A DNA stretch of 64,000 nt from Sarcophilus harrisii (taxonomy: Eukaryota > Chordata > Mammalia > Dasyuromorphia > Dasyuridae), in contig NC_045427.1 of NCBI RefSeq assembly GCF_902635505.1, positions 507,363,665-507,427,664 on the forward strand, given 5' to 3'. The notes under the pieces were generated by a model. That model was not told the origin of the DNA. It made no database searches and saw only the letters and a program-made list of their open reading frames with translations. Numbering within the stretch: position 1 is the stretch's first letter; each line of letters starts with the position of its first letter. Both the position numbers and the translations under genes were made by a program. Below are positions 11,553 to 21,788 of this stretch, in pieces.

Positions 11553-11686
11553 ACGCAATTGGGGGTAAGTGACTTGCCCAGGGTCCCACAGCTAGGAAGT
11601 GTTAAGTGTCTGAGAGGCCACATTTGAACTCAGGTCCTCCTGACTTCAGGGCTGGTGCTCTATCCATTGTACCACCTAGCTGCCCT
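11553..11686 (-). mobile_element. MAR1/WSINE-type tRNA SINE
   Basis: A full head-to-core copy in reverse: it ends (plus view) with ACCACCTAGCTGCCC and carries CTCCTGACTTCAGGGCTGG, GACTTGCCCAGGGTCCCACA and GCTAGGAAGTGTTAAGTGTC. This is the reverse complement of the marsupial GGCAGCTAGGTGG...CAATTG SINE. Confidence 0.9.
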
Positions 11687-11894
11687 GAACTATTTTTTAA
11701 AAAACTATTTTTTAACTTGCATGGAAGAGGTGGAAGCTTCCTGGTGTAGATGGTATGTGCCTGGGACTTGAAAGCCCAAAACTGAATAACATTTGGAGAT
11801 ACGTAAGGAGTGAATTTCAGGCAAGTAGAAAAGCCTCTTCAGGTTCCTCCAAAACCACCATTTCTTATAGCACAACTGCATTTCATCACATTTT

Positions 11895-12370
11895 ACAACC
11901 ATAATTTATTTGGTCATTCATTGCTCAATGAATGGGCACCCCCTCAGATTCCAATTCTTTGCCATGATAGAAAATGGTTATAAATATTTTTGTACATCCT
12001 TAAGAGTTTGTTTTACTTAGATATAAAAATTCCTTTAATCTATACTCCTTTTACTTCCCCTCTCCTTTCTCCCATTTCTCTCCTATTCCCTGTTGAATAA
12101 AATATATTTCTGTACCTAATCGTGTGAACTTTGACCCTTTCATATGAGAATGAGATTTAAGTGTCAGCTGCCTTTTTGTTTGAATCCATGTCTTGTAATT
12201 TCTTCAAACTTTCCTTTTCCTGCTCCCAACTCATTTTCCTCCTCCCTTTCTATTCTCCTAAGACTATAAAGACATAATATGACTTTATGACTTCAGATGA
12301 TAACTGCATTTTATTATAATTAATTTCTTTTGTAATCTTGTATATTTTATTTTGCATTTAAAAATCTTAT
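11895..12370 (-). mobile_element. Old L1 fragments
   Basis: 11895-12000 is the L1 ORF2 end in reverse (ATTTGGTCATTCATTGCTCA, CAGATTCCAATTCTTTGCCA, TTTTTGTACAT). It is followed by a C/T-rich stretch of the kind seen at 54.8-55.4 kb. Strongly decayed. Confidence 0.55.
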
Positions 12371-12719
12371 TCTGAAAAAGAGTCCATAGTTTTTACTTGA
12401 CTGCCAAAGGGTCCATGACCTTTAAAAAAAAAAAAAAAAAGGTTAAGAATCCCTGCCATTGTGGGTATATGGAGTTGAGTGAAATAAACCTAGAAAAGTA
12501 TATTAGAGCCAGACTGGTCAAAATGCCAGAGTTAGGTATTTTATCATATAAAAGAGGCACTGAATTCAGAACAAGGGCATGCCCTGATGCATTAAGAAGA
12601 TTACTTTGGCAACTATTGAATGAAAAGATGAGATATACTAGAAAGAGGAAGGCTAGTTAGGAAGCTATTCTAAGATCCCAGAAAGACATAAATGAGGTCC
12701 TAAATTAGGATGGTAATAA

Positions 12720-12870
12720 CAGATGAAAGCACTACATTTGAAAACAGAGAACGTGCTATATTTCTTATTAGCTAGTTGCCCTGGGACACTACTTTACCTC
12801 TGAGCAGTTTTATTTCCTCAGTATAAAATGGAAGGGTTAGAGTGAAAGATTCCTGAAATCACTTCCAATT
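12720..12870 (+). mobile_element. MIR SINE fragment
   Basis: MIR core and tail words in sense: TGCCCTGGGACACTACTTTA, TTTCCTCAGTATAAAATGG, then CCTGAAATCACTTCC. Diverged. Confidence 0.55.
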
Positions 12871-13154
12871 CCAAAATAAATGAAAAAGGAGATGACACAG
12901 GGAAAATATTGTACAGGTAGACTCAATGAATATTGGCAATTAATTGTACTAAAGTGAGAAAGAGGATTTGTCTTTAAGCCCCTTATAGGATAGAGGTGCT
13001 ATCCATTTTACTAACAAGTTAGGGAGAGGGGGGAATGTAGTGAAATGATTAGTTTAATTTGAACATAGTGTTTAAGGTATTAGTGTAAAATCTTATGTGG
13101 AAATAGTTAAGTAAACAATTGAAAATGATGAAGAGGAACTCAAGGGGAAAACTG

Positions 13155-13160
<6 letters not shown>

Positions 13161-13190
<30 letters not shown>
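13161..13190. repeat. (GT)n microsatellite
   Basis: About 15 perfect GT units. Confidence 0.95.
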
Positions 13191-13194
<4 letters not shown>

Positions 13195-13429
13195 AATGGA
13201 TGAGATTGCTATGAGATTATATAGAAAGAAAAAAGAAAAGGACCCAAGACAGAGCCTTAGCATACACACTTATCTAGAGAATGAGAGGAAGATGAAAACT
13301 AGTTTTAATTTAAACCAAGATCCTGACTCTAGTCATTGCTCTTTTCACCATCCTTCCCTCACCCATCCTTTCTAGTCAGCTCTTTCTCTCTACTAACACA
13401 GCATCCACTCTCATCATTTCTTTCCTAGA

Positions 13430-13605
13430 CTATCACTAGTGCAAAGAACACTAAAGGACTGGGTTCAGATCCTCAGCTTTGCCAATTGCTGATTGTGATC
13501 TTGGGCAAGTCATTCAATTTCCCTAGGTCTTAGTTTCCTCATTTGTGAAATGAAGTTGGACCAGGCAACCTTTAAGGCCCTTTCTAGTTCTGAATCAATG
13601 AGATA
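13430..13605 (+). mobile_element. MIR SINE
   Basis: GACTGGGTTCAGATCCTCAG, TGATCTTGGGCAAGTCATTC, TAGTTTCCTCATTTGTGAAA, TTTAAGGCCCTTTCTAGTTC: complete MIR order in sense. Confidence 0.8.
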
Positions 13606-13789
13606 TGAAGACTAGCTAATTTTTAATTTTGTTTTGTTTGCAGGCTGAGAGGAGAGAGATGAGAAAGAGATGGAAGAATAAATGCTCAGTGGAATGAGTT
13701 CAAGGAGGAGAGAAGATCAAGAGTTGGATAGAGGGGGTTAGCCTTTGACAGGAGGCATCAATTTATCAGCTGTCAAAATAAGAACCCCA

Positions 13790-14330
13790 AAGTCTATCTC
13801 TAATCATGTCACTCCCATATTCAAAAACCTCCTCTGGCCTCCTGGCACTTTTAGATTAAGATATATATGACTCTGATTTTTAAAGTCCCAGATTTACTGT
13901 ATGTTATTCCCCTTCCTGAACACTCCATTCCACCCAAAATGGATTGTCTGTCATACATGCCATTCCATCTTCCAACCCCATGCCTTTGAAAAGACTGTGC
14001 CCCATGACAAGAATACATTCCCACCTCACTTCAGCCTCTCAGAGCCCCTAGCCAGCTTCAAAGCTCAGTTAAATATAACCTACTGGAAACTTTCTTGGAT
14101 CCTGTGGAGCCCTCTTCCCTTCACCCCCAACCTCAGCTGCTAGTACCTTCTATACCACCAACATCCAAAACTTAAATTTACTTGTATCTATAAATGGTCT
14201 ACCCCGAAAGAAAGTAAACCCGAAAGGATAAAAATGTTTTGTTTTGTTTTTTCTCAACAGAAGGTAAACTCCTAGAGGGTAGGGGCTGTTTTGGTTAGCT
14301 TTTATATTGCTAGGGATACAGGCAAAGTGC
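13790..14330 (+). mobile_element. L2 LINE 3' part
   Basis: L2 signatures in sense order: ACTCCCATATTCAAAAACCT, CCTTTGAAAAGACTGTGCCC, TCAAAGCTCAGTTAAATATA, then AAACTCCTAGAGGGTAGGGG and TATTGCTAGGGATACAGGCA. The open stretch inside (13901-14143) is L2 sequence, not a gene. Confidence 0.7.
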
Positions 14331-14479
14331 CAGGAGGAGGAAAGATAGAGGTATTTTAAATTGTTGAAGAGGTTCTTAAAATTTGTAGTCAAAGAGATTC
14401 AAGGTAAGACTAGTCCTAAGCAATTTTGGAGATAAAATAGTATCCCAAGTCTTTAATCCACACAGTGTTTCAAAAGAGA

Positions 14480-15250
14480 AAGAGCAATCATTCCATAAGC
14501 ATTTATTGTGTTCTAGGTTCTGGGATATTGGGGGAAAAAATAAACAAGGTAAAACCACTCCCAGTAGTTTTAAATAACATAGAAACAATTATGAACAAAT
14601 AAAATACGTTCAGGAAAAACTGAGAATCATCTCAGAGGCAACCAGGAAAGGTTTCAGGCAGATGGGATTTCAGCTAAGAGCTGGGGAAGCCAAAAGCCAA
14701 GCCAAAAGAAGAATTTGAGGAAGGAGAGAATTTTTAACATAAAACGGTGAGTGAAAATGCATGGCTTGGGAGATGAAGTATCACTGATTTACCTAGGATG
14801 AGAAGAAGAATAAAAGTCTAAAATCAAAAAGGAAGAAAGGGCTTTAAAGGCCAAAGTTTTTTTGTTTTTTGTTTTGTTTTGTTTTGTTTTACCTCTGACC
14901 TTAGAAACAACAGGGAGCCTCTGGAATTTGTTGGATAGGTTAGTAAGATGGCCAGACCTCAACTTTAGGAAAATCACTTTGACAGTTGAATGTAGGATGG
15001 ATTGTAGGGATAGAATTTCAACAGATTAGCCAAATGGCAGACTATTTGACTAGCCTGGGCATAAGTTTATGAGAGTTTGCATCCAGGTGGTACTCTTGCT
15101 TGAAGAGAGAAGTGGACATTTATGAGAAATGTTGTAAAAGTAGAATCAAAAGGAAAGGGCAACAGACTGGATAAGAGTAATAAGAAAGAGAATAAGGGGT
15201 AGAGGATGAAAACTTGAGTTACTGAAATAATGGGATAAGAAAGTATAAAA
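14480..15250 (-). mobile_element. L2 LINE 3' part (reverse)
   Basis: Starts with CATTTATTGTGTTCTAGG (reversed L2 3' end). It runs through ACCAGGAAAGGTTTCAGGCA, GCCAGACCTCAACTTTAGGA, AAATCACTTTGACAGTTGAA and CTAGCCTGGGCATAAG, the usual marsupial L2 body in reverse. A (GTTTT)n run at 14865-14890 interrupts it. Confidence 0.65.
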
Positions 15251-15584
15251 GACTCAAGTCACTCTTTTGTAAGAAACTTGAGTTATAAGTATCATAACAG
15301 CTAATCCTAAATCCCCTGAATTTGAACTCTATATATAAGCAATTGCCTAGGATGGCTATTAAGACTATTTTGTCAGGTTCTTAGTAGTCTATCCATCAAA
15401 ATTTCTCCTATTCAGTACAATAAAACATTTATTCATCCAACAAATAATCTAGCTTTCAGCATTAGATGCAGTAAGAAAAAGAAATAAAAGATGAAAAGAT
15501 AAAGTCCTTAATTTCAAAGAGTACTAAGTTTAGTGGAAGAAATACAAGGTGCACATAATCTTTGATAAAAAGGTATTTTGTAAA

Positions 15585-15755
15585 AGTGCAAAAGGGAGTT
15601 TTACAAAGGAGAGCCATTGATGAACTCTTTTCAGTTCTGCTTTCTTAAGGGAAGTCACTTAACCTCTTTGGGCTGATCAGTTTTCTCAAGTGTAAAATAA
15701 GAGGGATGTTCTAGATGGCCTTTGAAAATCCCTCCCAGTTCTAGTCCTAATAGGC
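15585..15755 (+). mobile_element. MIR SINE, tail part
   Basis: GTCACTTAACCTCTTTGGGC, TTTTCTCAAGTGTAAAATAA, GATGGCCTTTGAAAATCCCT: MIR core and tail in sense. Confidence 0.65.
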
Positions 15756-15764
15756 CAGGAAACA

Positions 15765-15990
15765 AAATCAGTCAAACATTTATTAAGCACCTATTAAGTG
15801 CTAGGCACTGTGCTAAAATCAGGGACACAAAAATAAGTAAGGCAATCTCTGACTCAAGGAGCTCACAATTTAATACAGGAAAGAACAAGCAAACAAATAT
15901 TTACAAACAAGCTATATTCAGGATAAATAGGAAATATTCAAAGAAAGAAGGCACTTTAATTAAAGAGTACTTGGGACAAGCCTAAAGCTA
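15765..15990 (-). mobile_element. L2 3' end (reverse)
   Basis: AACATTTATTAAGCACCTAT, GTGCTAGGCACTGTGCTAAA, CAAGGAGCTCACAATTTAAT, ACAAGCTATATTCAGGATAA: a well preserved reversed marsupial L2 3' end. The open frame across it is not a gene. Confidence 0.75.
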
Positions 15991-16266
15991 GGAGAAGAGA
16001 AACAATTAGTTCTCGCTAGGGAATTCAGGAAAGTCCATAGATCTAGATCTGGAAGCCTCACAAGATTAAAATGACTTGCTCAAGGTCATATAGGCAGTCC
16101 TCCACATTTTCACCATCCATCCATTACAGTCTGGTTTATTTCCCCATTAGATGGGGATAGGATTCTCCAACTTAACAATGCTCTTTAAATTGCTGTATTT
16201 AGTGGTCCCTAGCACACTTGGATGTTCCACAGACATGTTGGATTAGGCATGTCCAAAATATAACTT

Positions 16267-16408
16267 GGGGCAGCTAAACGGTACAGTGGACAATCAGGAA
16301 GGATCTGAGTTCAAACCCAGCCTCAAGACACTTAACACTTACTAGTTGGGTGACTGTGGGAAAAATCACTTATAACCAATTGTCTAAAAAAAAAAAAAAA
16401 AAAAAAAA
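16267..16408 (+). mobile_element. MAR1/WSINE-type tRNA SINE with poly-A
   Basis: GGGGCAGCTAAACGGTACAG head, GGATCTGAGTTCAAACCCAG, CTCAAGACACTTAACACTTA, CCAATTGTCT and a long A-run. Sense orientation. Confidence 0.9.
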
Positions 16409-16419
16409 AGGCAAAGCAA

Positions 16420-17350
16420 AACTTGTGGTTTTCTTCTCATCTCCAACTTCCTTATTTCTGCTGAGGGCCCCACCCATCTCCAACTGCCCAGGTTCACTAA
16501 TTTAAGTAAAATGCCAAATTTATCATTCTCATATCTCAATATCCAATCAATATCTAATTTGTCAAGTCTTGTTATTTCACTTCCCAATATCTCCATTTGC
16601 TCACCTATCACACCACTTTAATTCAAGTCCTTCATTTCCTCTGACTGAACTATTTCAAAACTGATGGTGTCCTTGCTTCAAGACTCCTTTCTTCAATCCA
16701 TACACATTTATATTCCTAAAGTGTGGAACTGATTATGCATGACCCCTCATTTCCCATTTTAATAAGTATCAGTGACTCACCATTATCTTTCTGATACAAA
16801 GTCCTCTATTTGTATCCCATTAGATTGATATTCTTAACAGCAGGGTCTATTTTCATCTTTCTTTTCATCCTCTGTGCACAGTCTGATACCTAATAAATGC
16901 TTGTTGACCTGACAGTCTGGGAAAACTGGAGCTGTGAGATACTCTTCTGTCTGAATTCAACCTATCTTTCTGAGATGGTAACATTTTCATGATCACTTTT
17001 GGTCCAACCACTCTACTTGCACTTTGTTGTACAACATATTTCTGGCTTCTGTAGCTTTGCACAGGCTAACCTGCCATGTCTAGAATACTCTCTCCCTCTG
17101 CACCTCAGACTCACCTCCCTACCCACTCACACCAAGGGCTGCTTCCCTTGAGGCCTTTCTTGGAGTCTCTAAGTCGTTACTTCCCTTCCCCCACTCACCT
17201 TGTATTTAGGTTGCAAATTGTGCTATTATCACAGCCCAGGTATTCTCCCAAAAGAAAACGAGCTCTTCGAAAACAACAACGAGCCTCCAATTTCCTTACT
17301 TGTATCCCCAGAGCCTTAGCGCGAGGAAGAGCACATAGTAGGGGCTTAAA
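16420..17350 (+). mobile_element. L2 LINE fragments (three segments)
   Basis: Successive L2 pieces in sense. 16420-16610 has TCCAACTTCCTTATTTCTGC; 16620-16915 ends CTGATACCTAATAAATGCTT; 17030-17350 has CTAACCTGCCATGTCTAGAA, then TTTCTTGGAGTCTCTAAGTC and CACATAGTAGGGGCTTAAAG. They abut the CpG-rich promoter region. Confidence 0.6.
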
Positions 17351-18005
17351 GGCTTGTGAGTTTCCTTCAAGGGAGAAACCTAACCTGGGGGGATGAGCAA
17401 GCTCGTACAAGGGCAAAGAGGTGAACAGCCAAAGAGGGTGGGAATGCAGCCCCAAGAGAGCTCCGTCGCCCTGAGGATTTGAACATCCTTCAGCACTGGG
17501 GCGCAGCAAGAAGTTGTAAATAAATGGAGGCTGGGCTGACTGAAAACCGAAGAAACGAGCGAGCTTCCCACTCCCTCCCGCCCCCGCAGTTCCGACGGCG
17601 GCCCGCGGGTCCGGGTGGAAGCTGCAGCCCCCATTCCAGACTGATTTCGGTTACAGAAAAAACAAGATTCAAAAAGCAAATTCCATCTGCAGGACCCGCG
17701 GGCTTGGCGGAGCGTTAAACTCCGCTCCATATGGATCCCACAGGCTTCGTCCCAGTTTAGGGAAGGAAAATTAGTTGGAAACCTCTTTTCTTTTTCCATA
17801 AGTTCAAACTACAGGCCCCCAGAGGGGTCGCCAGACACCCGAAATGTTGGCACACATAGATGCGCACAGCCCGGAGCCTCTCCCCGGAGACCCCGAGTAA
17901 ACCGGGGCTGCAACCCCAGCCCGAGTCGACCCCGGGGGGCGCTGGGGAGAGTGCCTGCCTCCGGCAGAAACAGTACCCGGAGTCTCCAGGAGAACCCCAA
18001 CGTAC

Positions 18006-18235
18006 CTGCGCTACTCGTACCTGAAAGTGGCGAGGGCCACCTCCCGAAGCCAGCGCTGGCAGTCGTGCTGGCGGCGATCCGAGGCTCAGGTGCCCAGTGA
18101 CGCCTCTCATAAAAACAACAACCTGCTTCACAGGCTCCTGCTGCTGAGGGGACAGAAGCGACCGGCGGTGGCGCCGAAGAGCATACTGGGACTTGTAGTC
18201 CCCCTTCAATCCGTCTTTGAGGGAAGGTGGAGTCG
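18006..18235 (-). other. CCPG1: Candidate CCPG1 exon 1 (5' untranslated)
   Basis: CCPG1 is a single-pass ER membrane protein acting as an ER-phagy receptor; its first exon is non-coding in human as far as I recall. Read on the minus strand, the CpG-rich sequence between the ZNF143-type sites and position 18000 ends in two good donors 15 bases apart: CAG|GTACGAG (last exon base 18021) and CAG|GTACGTT (last exon base 18006). No acceptor or coding exon was found to the left, so the first intron would exceed 17.9 kb and the coding part lies outside. Identity rests on synteny and promoter layout only. The left limit depends on which donor is used, and the right limit (start site) is a guess. Confidence 0.5.
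18176..18201 (-). promoter_or_regulatory. ZNF143/STAF-type site, minus orientation
   Basis: On the minus strand it reads ACTACAAGTCCCAGTATGC followed by a TCTTCGGCG tail, close to the long ZNF143/THAP11 motif (ACTACAAYTCCCAGMATGC then TGCG). Confidence 0.75.
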
Positions 18236-18238
18236 AAG

Positions 18239-18264
18239 AACTACTATTCCCATAGAGCAATGCG
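18239..18264 (+). promoter_or_regulatory. ZNF143/STAF-type site, plus orientation
   Basis: AACTACTATTCCCATAGAGC followed by AATGCG matches the same long motif on the plus strand, with changes inside CAGMATGC. It points away from the minus-strand site about 40 bp to its left, as expected for a divergent gene pair. Confidence 0.7.
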
Positions 18265-18365
18265 GCCTCGCCGTTGGGCGACATCAGGAAGCCCCGGCTC
18301 GCCCAGAGAGTCAGCTGTGCGATCACAACATCCGGGTCTTAGCGGTAAAAAGGGCGCCCGAGCTC

Positions 18366-18379
18366 GTTGTTATGGAAAC
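18366..18379 (+). promoter_or_regulatory. RFX X-box
   Basis: GTTGTTATGGAAAC fits the ciliary X-box consensus GTHNYYATRRNAAC at every position. RFX2/RFX3 with FOXJ1 drive motile-cilium genes. The site lies about 190 bp upstream of the presumed PIERCE2 exon 1 donor, so it is well placed for that gene. Confidence 0.75.
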
Positions 18380-18535
18380 GGGTTCGGGGACTTCCCCGGC
18401 TCTGATTGTATCTATTTTACTCAGATTGATCTCGAGAGCCGGATCTCTTATTCGGCTTCCTGGGGGTGTGGCGAGGCTTCTAGTGCTGTAGCGGGTAGGG
18501 CTCTTTTGGCCGCCTCCCCGCCGGACCACAGCTGG

Positions 18536-18545
18536 CTATATTTAG
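18536..18545 (+). promoter_or_regulatory. MEF2/TATA-like AT box
   Basis: CTATATTTAG is an exact MEF2 consensus and also TATA-like. It lies only about 25 bp before the candidate start codon and may be transcribed 5' UTR rather than a promoter element. Confidence 0.3.
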
Positions 18546-18567
18546 TATATTGAAGAGATTAAAGGAA

Positions 18568-18570
18568 ATG
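18568..18570 (+). CDS. PIERCE2: Candidate PIERCE2 start codon, last codon of exon 1
   Basis: The sequence AAAGGAAATG|GTGAGACTTC has an ATG directly followed by a good splice donor. Joined in phase 0 to the acceptor at 25628/25629 it gives M-EKKITSPKKKLPPKKQ, followed by the conserved PIERCE2 body, a total of 119 codons. Human PIERCE2 is about 121 residues. The spliced context has G at -3 and G at +4, favourable for initiation. No other upstream exon with an in-phase ATG was looked for exhaustively, so this remains a proposal. Confidence 0.5.
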
Positions 18571-18673
18571 GTGAGACTTCCTTCTAGAAAAGACTTTGGA
18601 GGATGGGACTGGGCTGGCTGGTTGGAGGGATGGGCGACGGAGGATTGGGAGCGCGGTGCGGCTGTGCGTGGCT

Positions 18674-18691
18674 GGGGGGGGGGGGGGGGGG
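18674..18691 (+). repeat. G18 run downstream of the promoter
   Basis: Eighteen consecutive G just inside the presumed PIERCE2 intron 1, able in principle to form a quadruplex. Length is likely polymorphic or prone to assembly error. Confidence 0.9.
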
Positions 18692-18879
18692 AAGAGCGAA
18701 TTTGCTCCAAAAAATCAATTTGTGTTGGCTGACAGAACCGCCAACCTTTCATTCCCAGCGTGAAGAGCATAGTGAACACGATGCGCACAAAAAAATGGAT
18801 TGCGTAGTTTGTGCGAAGTTCAGTGGCTATGGAATAGAAGGTTAAGGAGTTTGTCCTGCCGCGTTTTAGAGCCAAGGCA

Positions 18880-21400
18880 AAGAAAACAAATGGGGATGGA
18901 GGTGGGGGAGATACGTTGTTAGCGAAAGATGAACTCGTACCTTAAAATGCCCTGGTAAATATCAACACAGTTTTCACTTTGAAGGTCCTTCCGAAAGATA
19001 TAATATTTAAAATGTAATTTAAAATATTATTGTCTTTCCGTAAGGCCCAGCAGCTGCTGACATGATATCTAAGGTAAACTGAAAAGAGCACTGGATCCAT
19101 TGCCGGAAGACCCTTCCCCTTTCAGCACTAACATTCTATCATAACTGTTCTGTTATGATGTCACATAAAAATTTCATGATAAAATAGAAATTACTGGTAA
19201 TTAAATTGTACTTTTAAAAACCAAAGCCTAAATGTTAAGGGTTAAATATGTTCAGCGCTTATATACTGAATTAACAATGTAAGAAAAAATAAATAAAAAC
19301 TGCAAATAATTCTTTGGTCTAAATTTTATAGAAGCTTCCTGTTTTGAATGAACTGGATTGTCCCACCAAGTCTAAAGCAGATATAGTAAGTTTAATTGAT
19401 TAAACCAAGTTTTACTAAGCATCTACTGTGGGCTAGACCCTAAAGATACAAAGATAAAACATTTCAATTCTATATTATTAAGTTCCATATACAATACCTT
19501 GCACACTCAAAGAGTTTACACTTTTAGACACATATGCTGCAAAACATATAGTAGAATGCATATACTTTTATATCCACTGATATTCTTCAGGAATTACAGA
19601 TGTACAACTTCATATATTATGAAAAACAGCCACCTTAGGTATACCTAACTAAAACTGCTTACCTTGTATATTCCTTTTCCTCTTCCTGGACAACAAAGTA
19701 TCTGATAACCCTCACCTAGTAAAGATTAGGCAACTTAGAGTTGGAATAATTCCAGAATCTGTCAGGAAAGTTTAGCTGTAGCACTTATCCAGAAATATTA
19801 TATAGACAGCTAATTCAGGATAGTCTAGGGTAAAAAAGCACAAGTTTCAGACCTGGGAGATCTTTTTCTAAGTGCTAACCAGCTGGGTGACTTTAGACAA
19901 TAATGTACATGTTTATGAATCAATTCCCTTATGCTGTAAAGTAAAATTAATCTTACTACTTTTCGTAGTTTAAGGAAAGCTAAAGTAGTAGATATGAAAG
20001 TATAAGCTTTTATTAAGTTTAGTATAGAGTGAAGTATTTGTGAGATAGCCATGCCTCTTACTATTTTGGGTGATAGTTTCCCTACTTCCCTCAAAATAAA
20101 TGTATAATTATATCATGCTTGTTGGGTTGCATTAAAGATTTACTAAGAGCTTAACTCTTACTGTTAATTATTTCAGCTATTTGAAATCTTAAATATTTAT
20201 TAAATATTTCTATTCTATTCTATTAGCCAGATAGTTGCCATAGCTGAAGTACTTTTTTTTTTCCTTCACATCTGCTACCCCCAATTCTTAACTGTACAAC
20301 ATTGTTGCAGATTTTCACTGTTTCAAACAATGCTTCAGAGATTTTTTTTCAGGGATGCACTAAAGAATGCATAAAAATCAATGCATAATTAATTATTGTA
20401 TCATTTGATCTAGACATCATTTGTGCCCTGGGAAAAATCCTCTAGAATCAATGGTCTTTTGTTTGCAAACTCCTTTCCTCTTTTAGGTGCTTTCTCTCAC
20501 ATTTTTTCCAACTTCTAGTACACAAACCAAGTGCTCTCAAAGAAAATAACTCATCTCTTTTGCTCCTCTCTTGTGAAGACCATTCTTTTATGTTACTAAA
20601 AAAAAAAAAATAAAAACCATCTTAGAAGGCCCAAGTGACTCAAAAAGAAAGTTTTCAGGCAATCTACTACTGTGGTTGGTCACAGGAATTGCCATGACGA
20701 TTATTGAGGCCCAAGGATCTCATTTCACACAAGTATGGAGGGCCAGAAGAATTTTATGATGAGCCTATGAGGAAAGAAGACAAACCCAGAGCAATGATGA
20801 TGATCTGGGGGAAAAGAGAAAGATAGGAGAACAGGGATTTTCAGTGGGGATATTTCTTTACATCTTGTCAATAAAGCACAAGAAACTCAAATATTTTGCT
20901 AAAATTGTCTATATTGTACCAGTTCCTTAGAAACCGTCAAAAAATATAAAAAGATTAATACAGGATGAACCATTGCTAATGAAGCCAGACTGTTTTTTTA
21001 TTTTATATACATATAAATGTCTATAAAGCTTTTTAGAGCTTCACTAGATTATTTTTAAAATTATCATACAATTCTGTTCTATGGATTCACATGGAAACAA
21101 ATTATATGGGTAGAAGGAACATGGAAAGCATTGCTAGAGATGATGAGGGCTTAGGAAACTGAAACCCTTCAATGACACCGATGTTATTTTCCTCAGCTAA
21201 AAGAAGGCAAGAGTTAGAGAAAAATAGAAATAGGAAGGAACAGCTGTTTTAAGAACATGAAGGAATTCATGAACTTAAAAAAAGATATGCAGAAAAAGAA
21301 AAAGCAAGAACAGACAATAGCTTTAAGAATGTTAAATCTCGCTATGAACCAAAGATGACAAAAATATGGAAAGAGAGGAGGATCAAAAAAGGTCCATGAC
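18880..21400. other. PIERCE2 intron 1, left part; no gene seen
   Basis: AT-rich DNA. A reversed L2 3' end fragment is visible at about 19395-19470 (TTTTACTAAGCATCTACTGT, CTAGACCCTAAAGATACAAA). 20640-20890 looks like an ancient retrocopy or other repeat: it ends with an AATAAAGCACAAG word. No reading frame could be tied to a known protein. Confidence 0.35.
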
Positions 21401-21499
21401 CATTGGTCAAGAGAGCAATAATAACACAAGAAACAATTCAAGGTTTAAGTTACTTCTACTATTTCTACCAAAAAGAACGGTACACCAAGACTTTGTTCT

Positions 21500-21770
21500 G
21501 GATACTTTCTTCCCTTCTCTACATTTTCTCACTCTGTGACATTATTAGTTCCCATGGGTTCAGTTATCTCTATATAACAGGGGACTCCCAGTTTATGCGT
21601 ACTCCAATTTCATATCACCAATTGTCTATTGGATATTTCATACTGGATATCTCAAAGATATCTCAAACTCAACCTGTCAAAAGCAGAACTCATTCTCTTC
21701 TCCCCCAAATCTGTCCCTCTTCTGAACGTCTTCATTTCTGTCAAGGGTACCACCATTTTTCTAGTAAAGA
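21500..21770 (+). mobile_element. L2 LINE interior
   Basis: TATCTCAAACTCAACCTGTC, AAAAGCAGAACTCATTCTCT, TCTGTCAAGGGTACCACCAT: the standard L2 interior in sense. The open frame over it is L2-derived. Confidence 0.65.
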
Positions 21771-21775
21771 AGGTT

Positions 21776-21788
21776 CACTTGTTGTTCA
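21776..21788 (-). mobile_element. MAR1 SINE, left remnant before LTR insertion
   Basis: A short piece of the SINE end ('cttgttgttcag') lies left of the LTR; the rest of the same SINE resumes at 22184. Confidence 0.55.

Larger units (their letters stand above)
17480..18700. promoter_or_regulatory. CpG-rich two-way promoter of CCPG1 (-) and PIERCE2 (+)
   Basis: The only GC- and CpG-dense segment of the window, surrounded by AT-rich DNA. It contains two outward-pointing ZNF143-type sites (18176-18201 on minus, 18239-18264 on plus), an RFX X-box (18366-18379), a GGGGGTGTGG KLF/SP-like box near 18462, minus-strand splice donors at about 18006/18021, and a plus-strand donor at 18571. In human, CCPG1 and PIERCE2 start head to head within a few tens of bases (my recollection). 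The long open frames here on both strands are by-products of GC-rich sequence. Confidence 0.75.

Noticed and set aside
11553-11690. tRNA gene candidate (tRNA-like words)
   Set aside because: This and similar copies are tRNA-derived SINEs; no cloverleaf with intact A/B boxes and acceptor stem was found.
13901-14143. 80-codon plus-strand frame resembling a secreted peptide
   Set aside because: L2-derived sequence with the usual L2 words.
17380-18875. Several 100-190 codon open frames on both strands in the CpG-rich segment
   Set aside because: GC-rich DNA has few stop codons; the frames overlap each other, cross the promoter motifs and splice donors, and show no protein family pattern.
20640-20890. 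Processed pseudogene of a known gene
   Set aside because: Has a polyadenylation-like word but no recognisable protein; left as unclassified.
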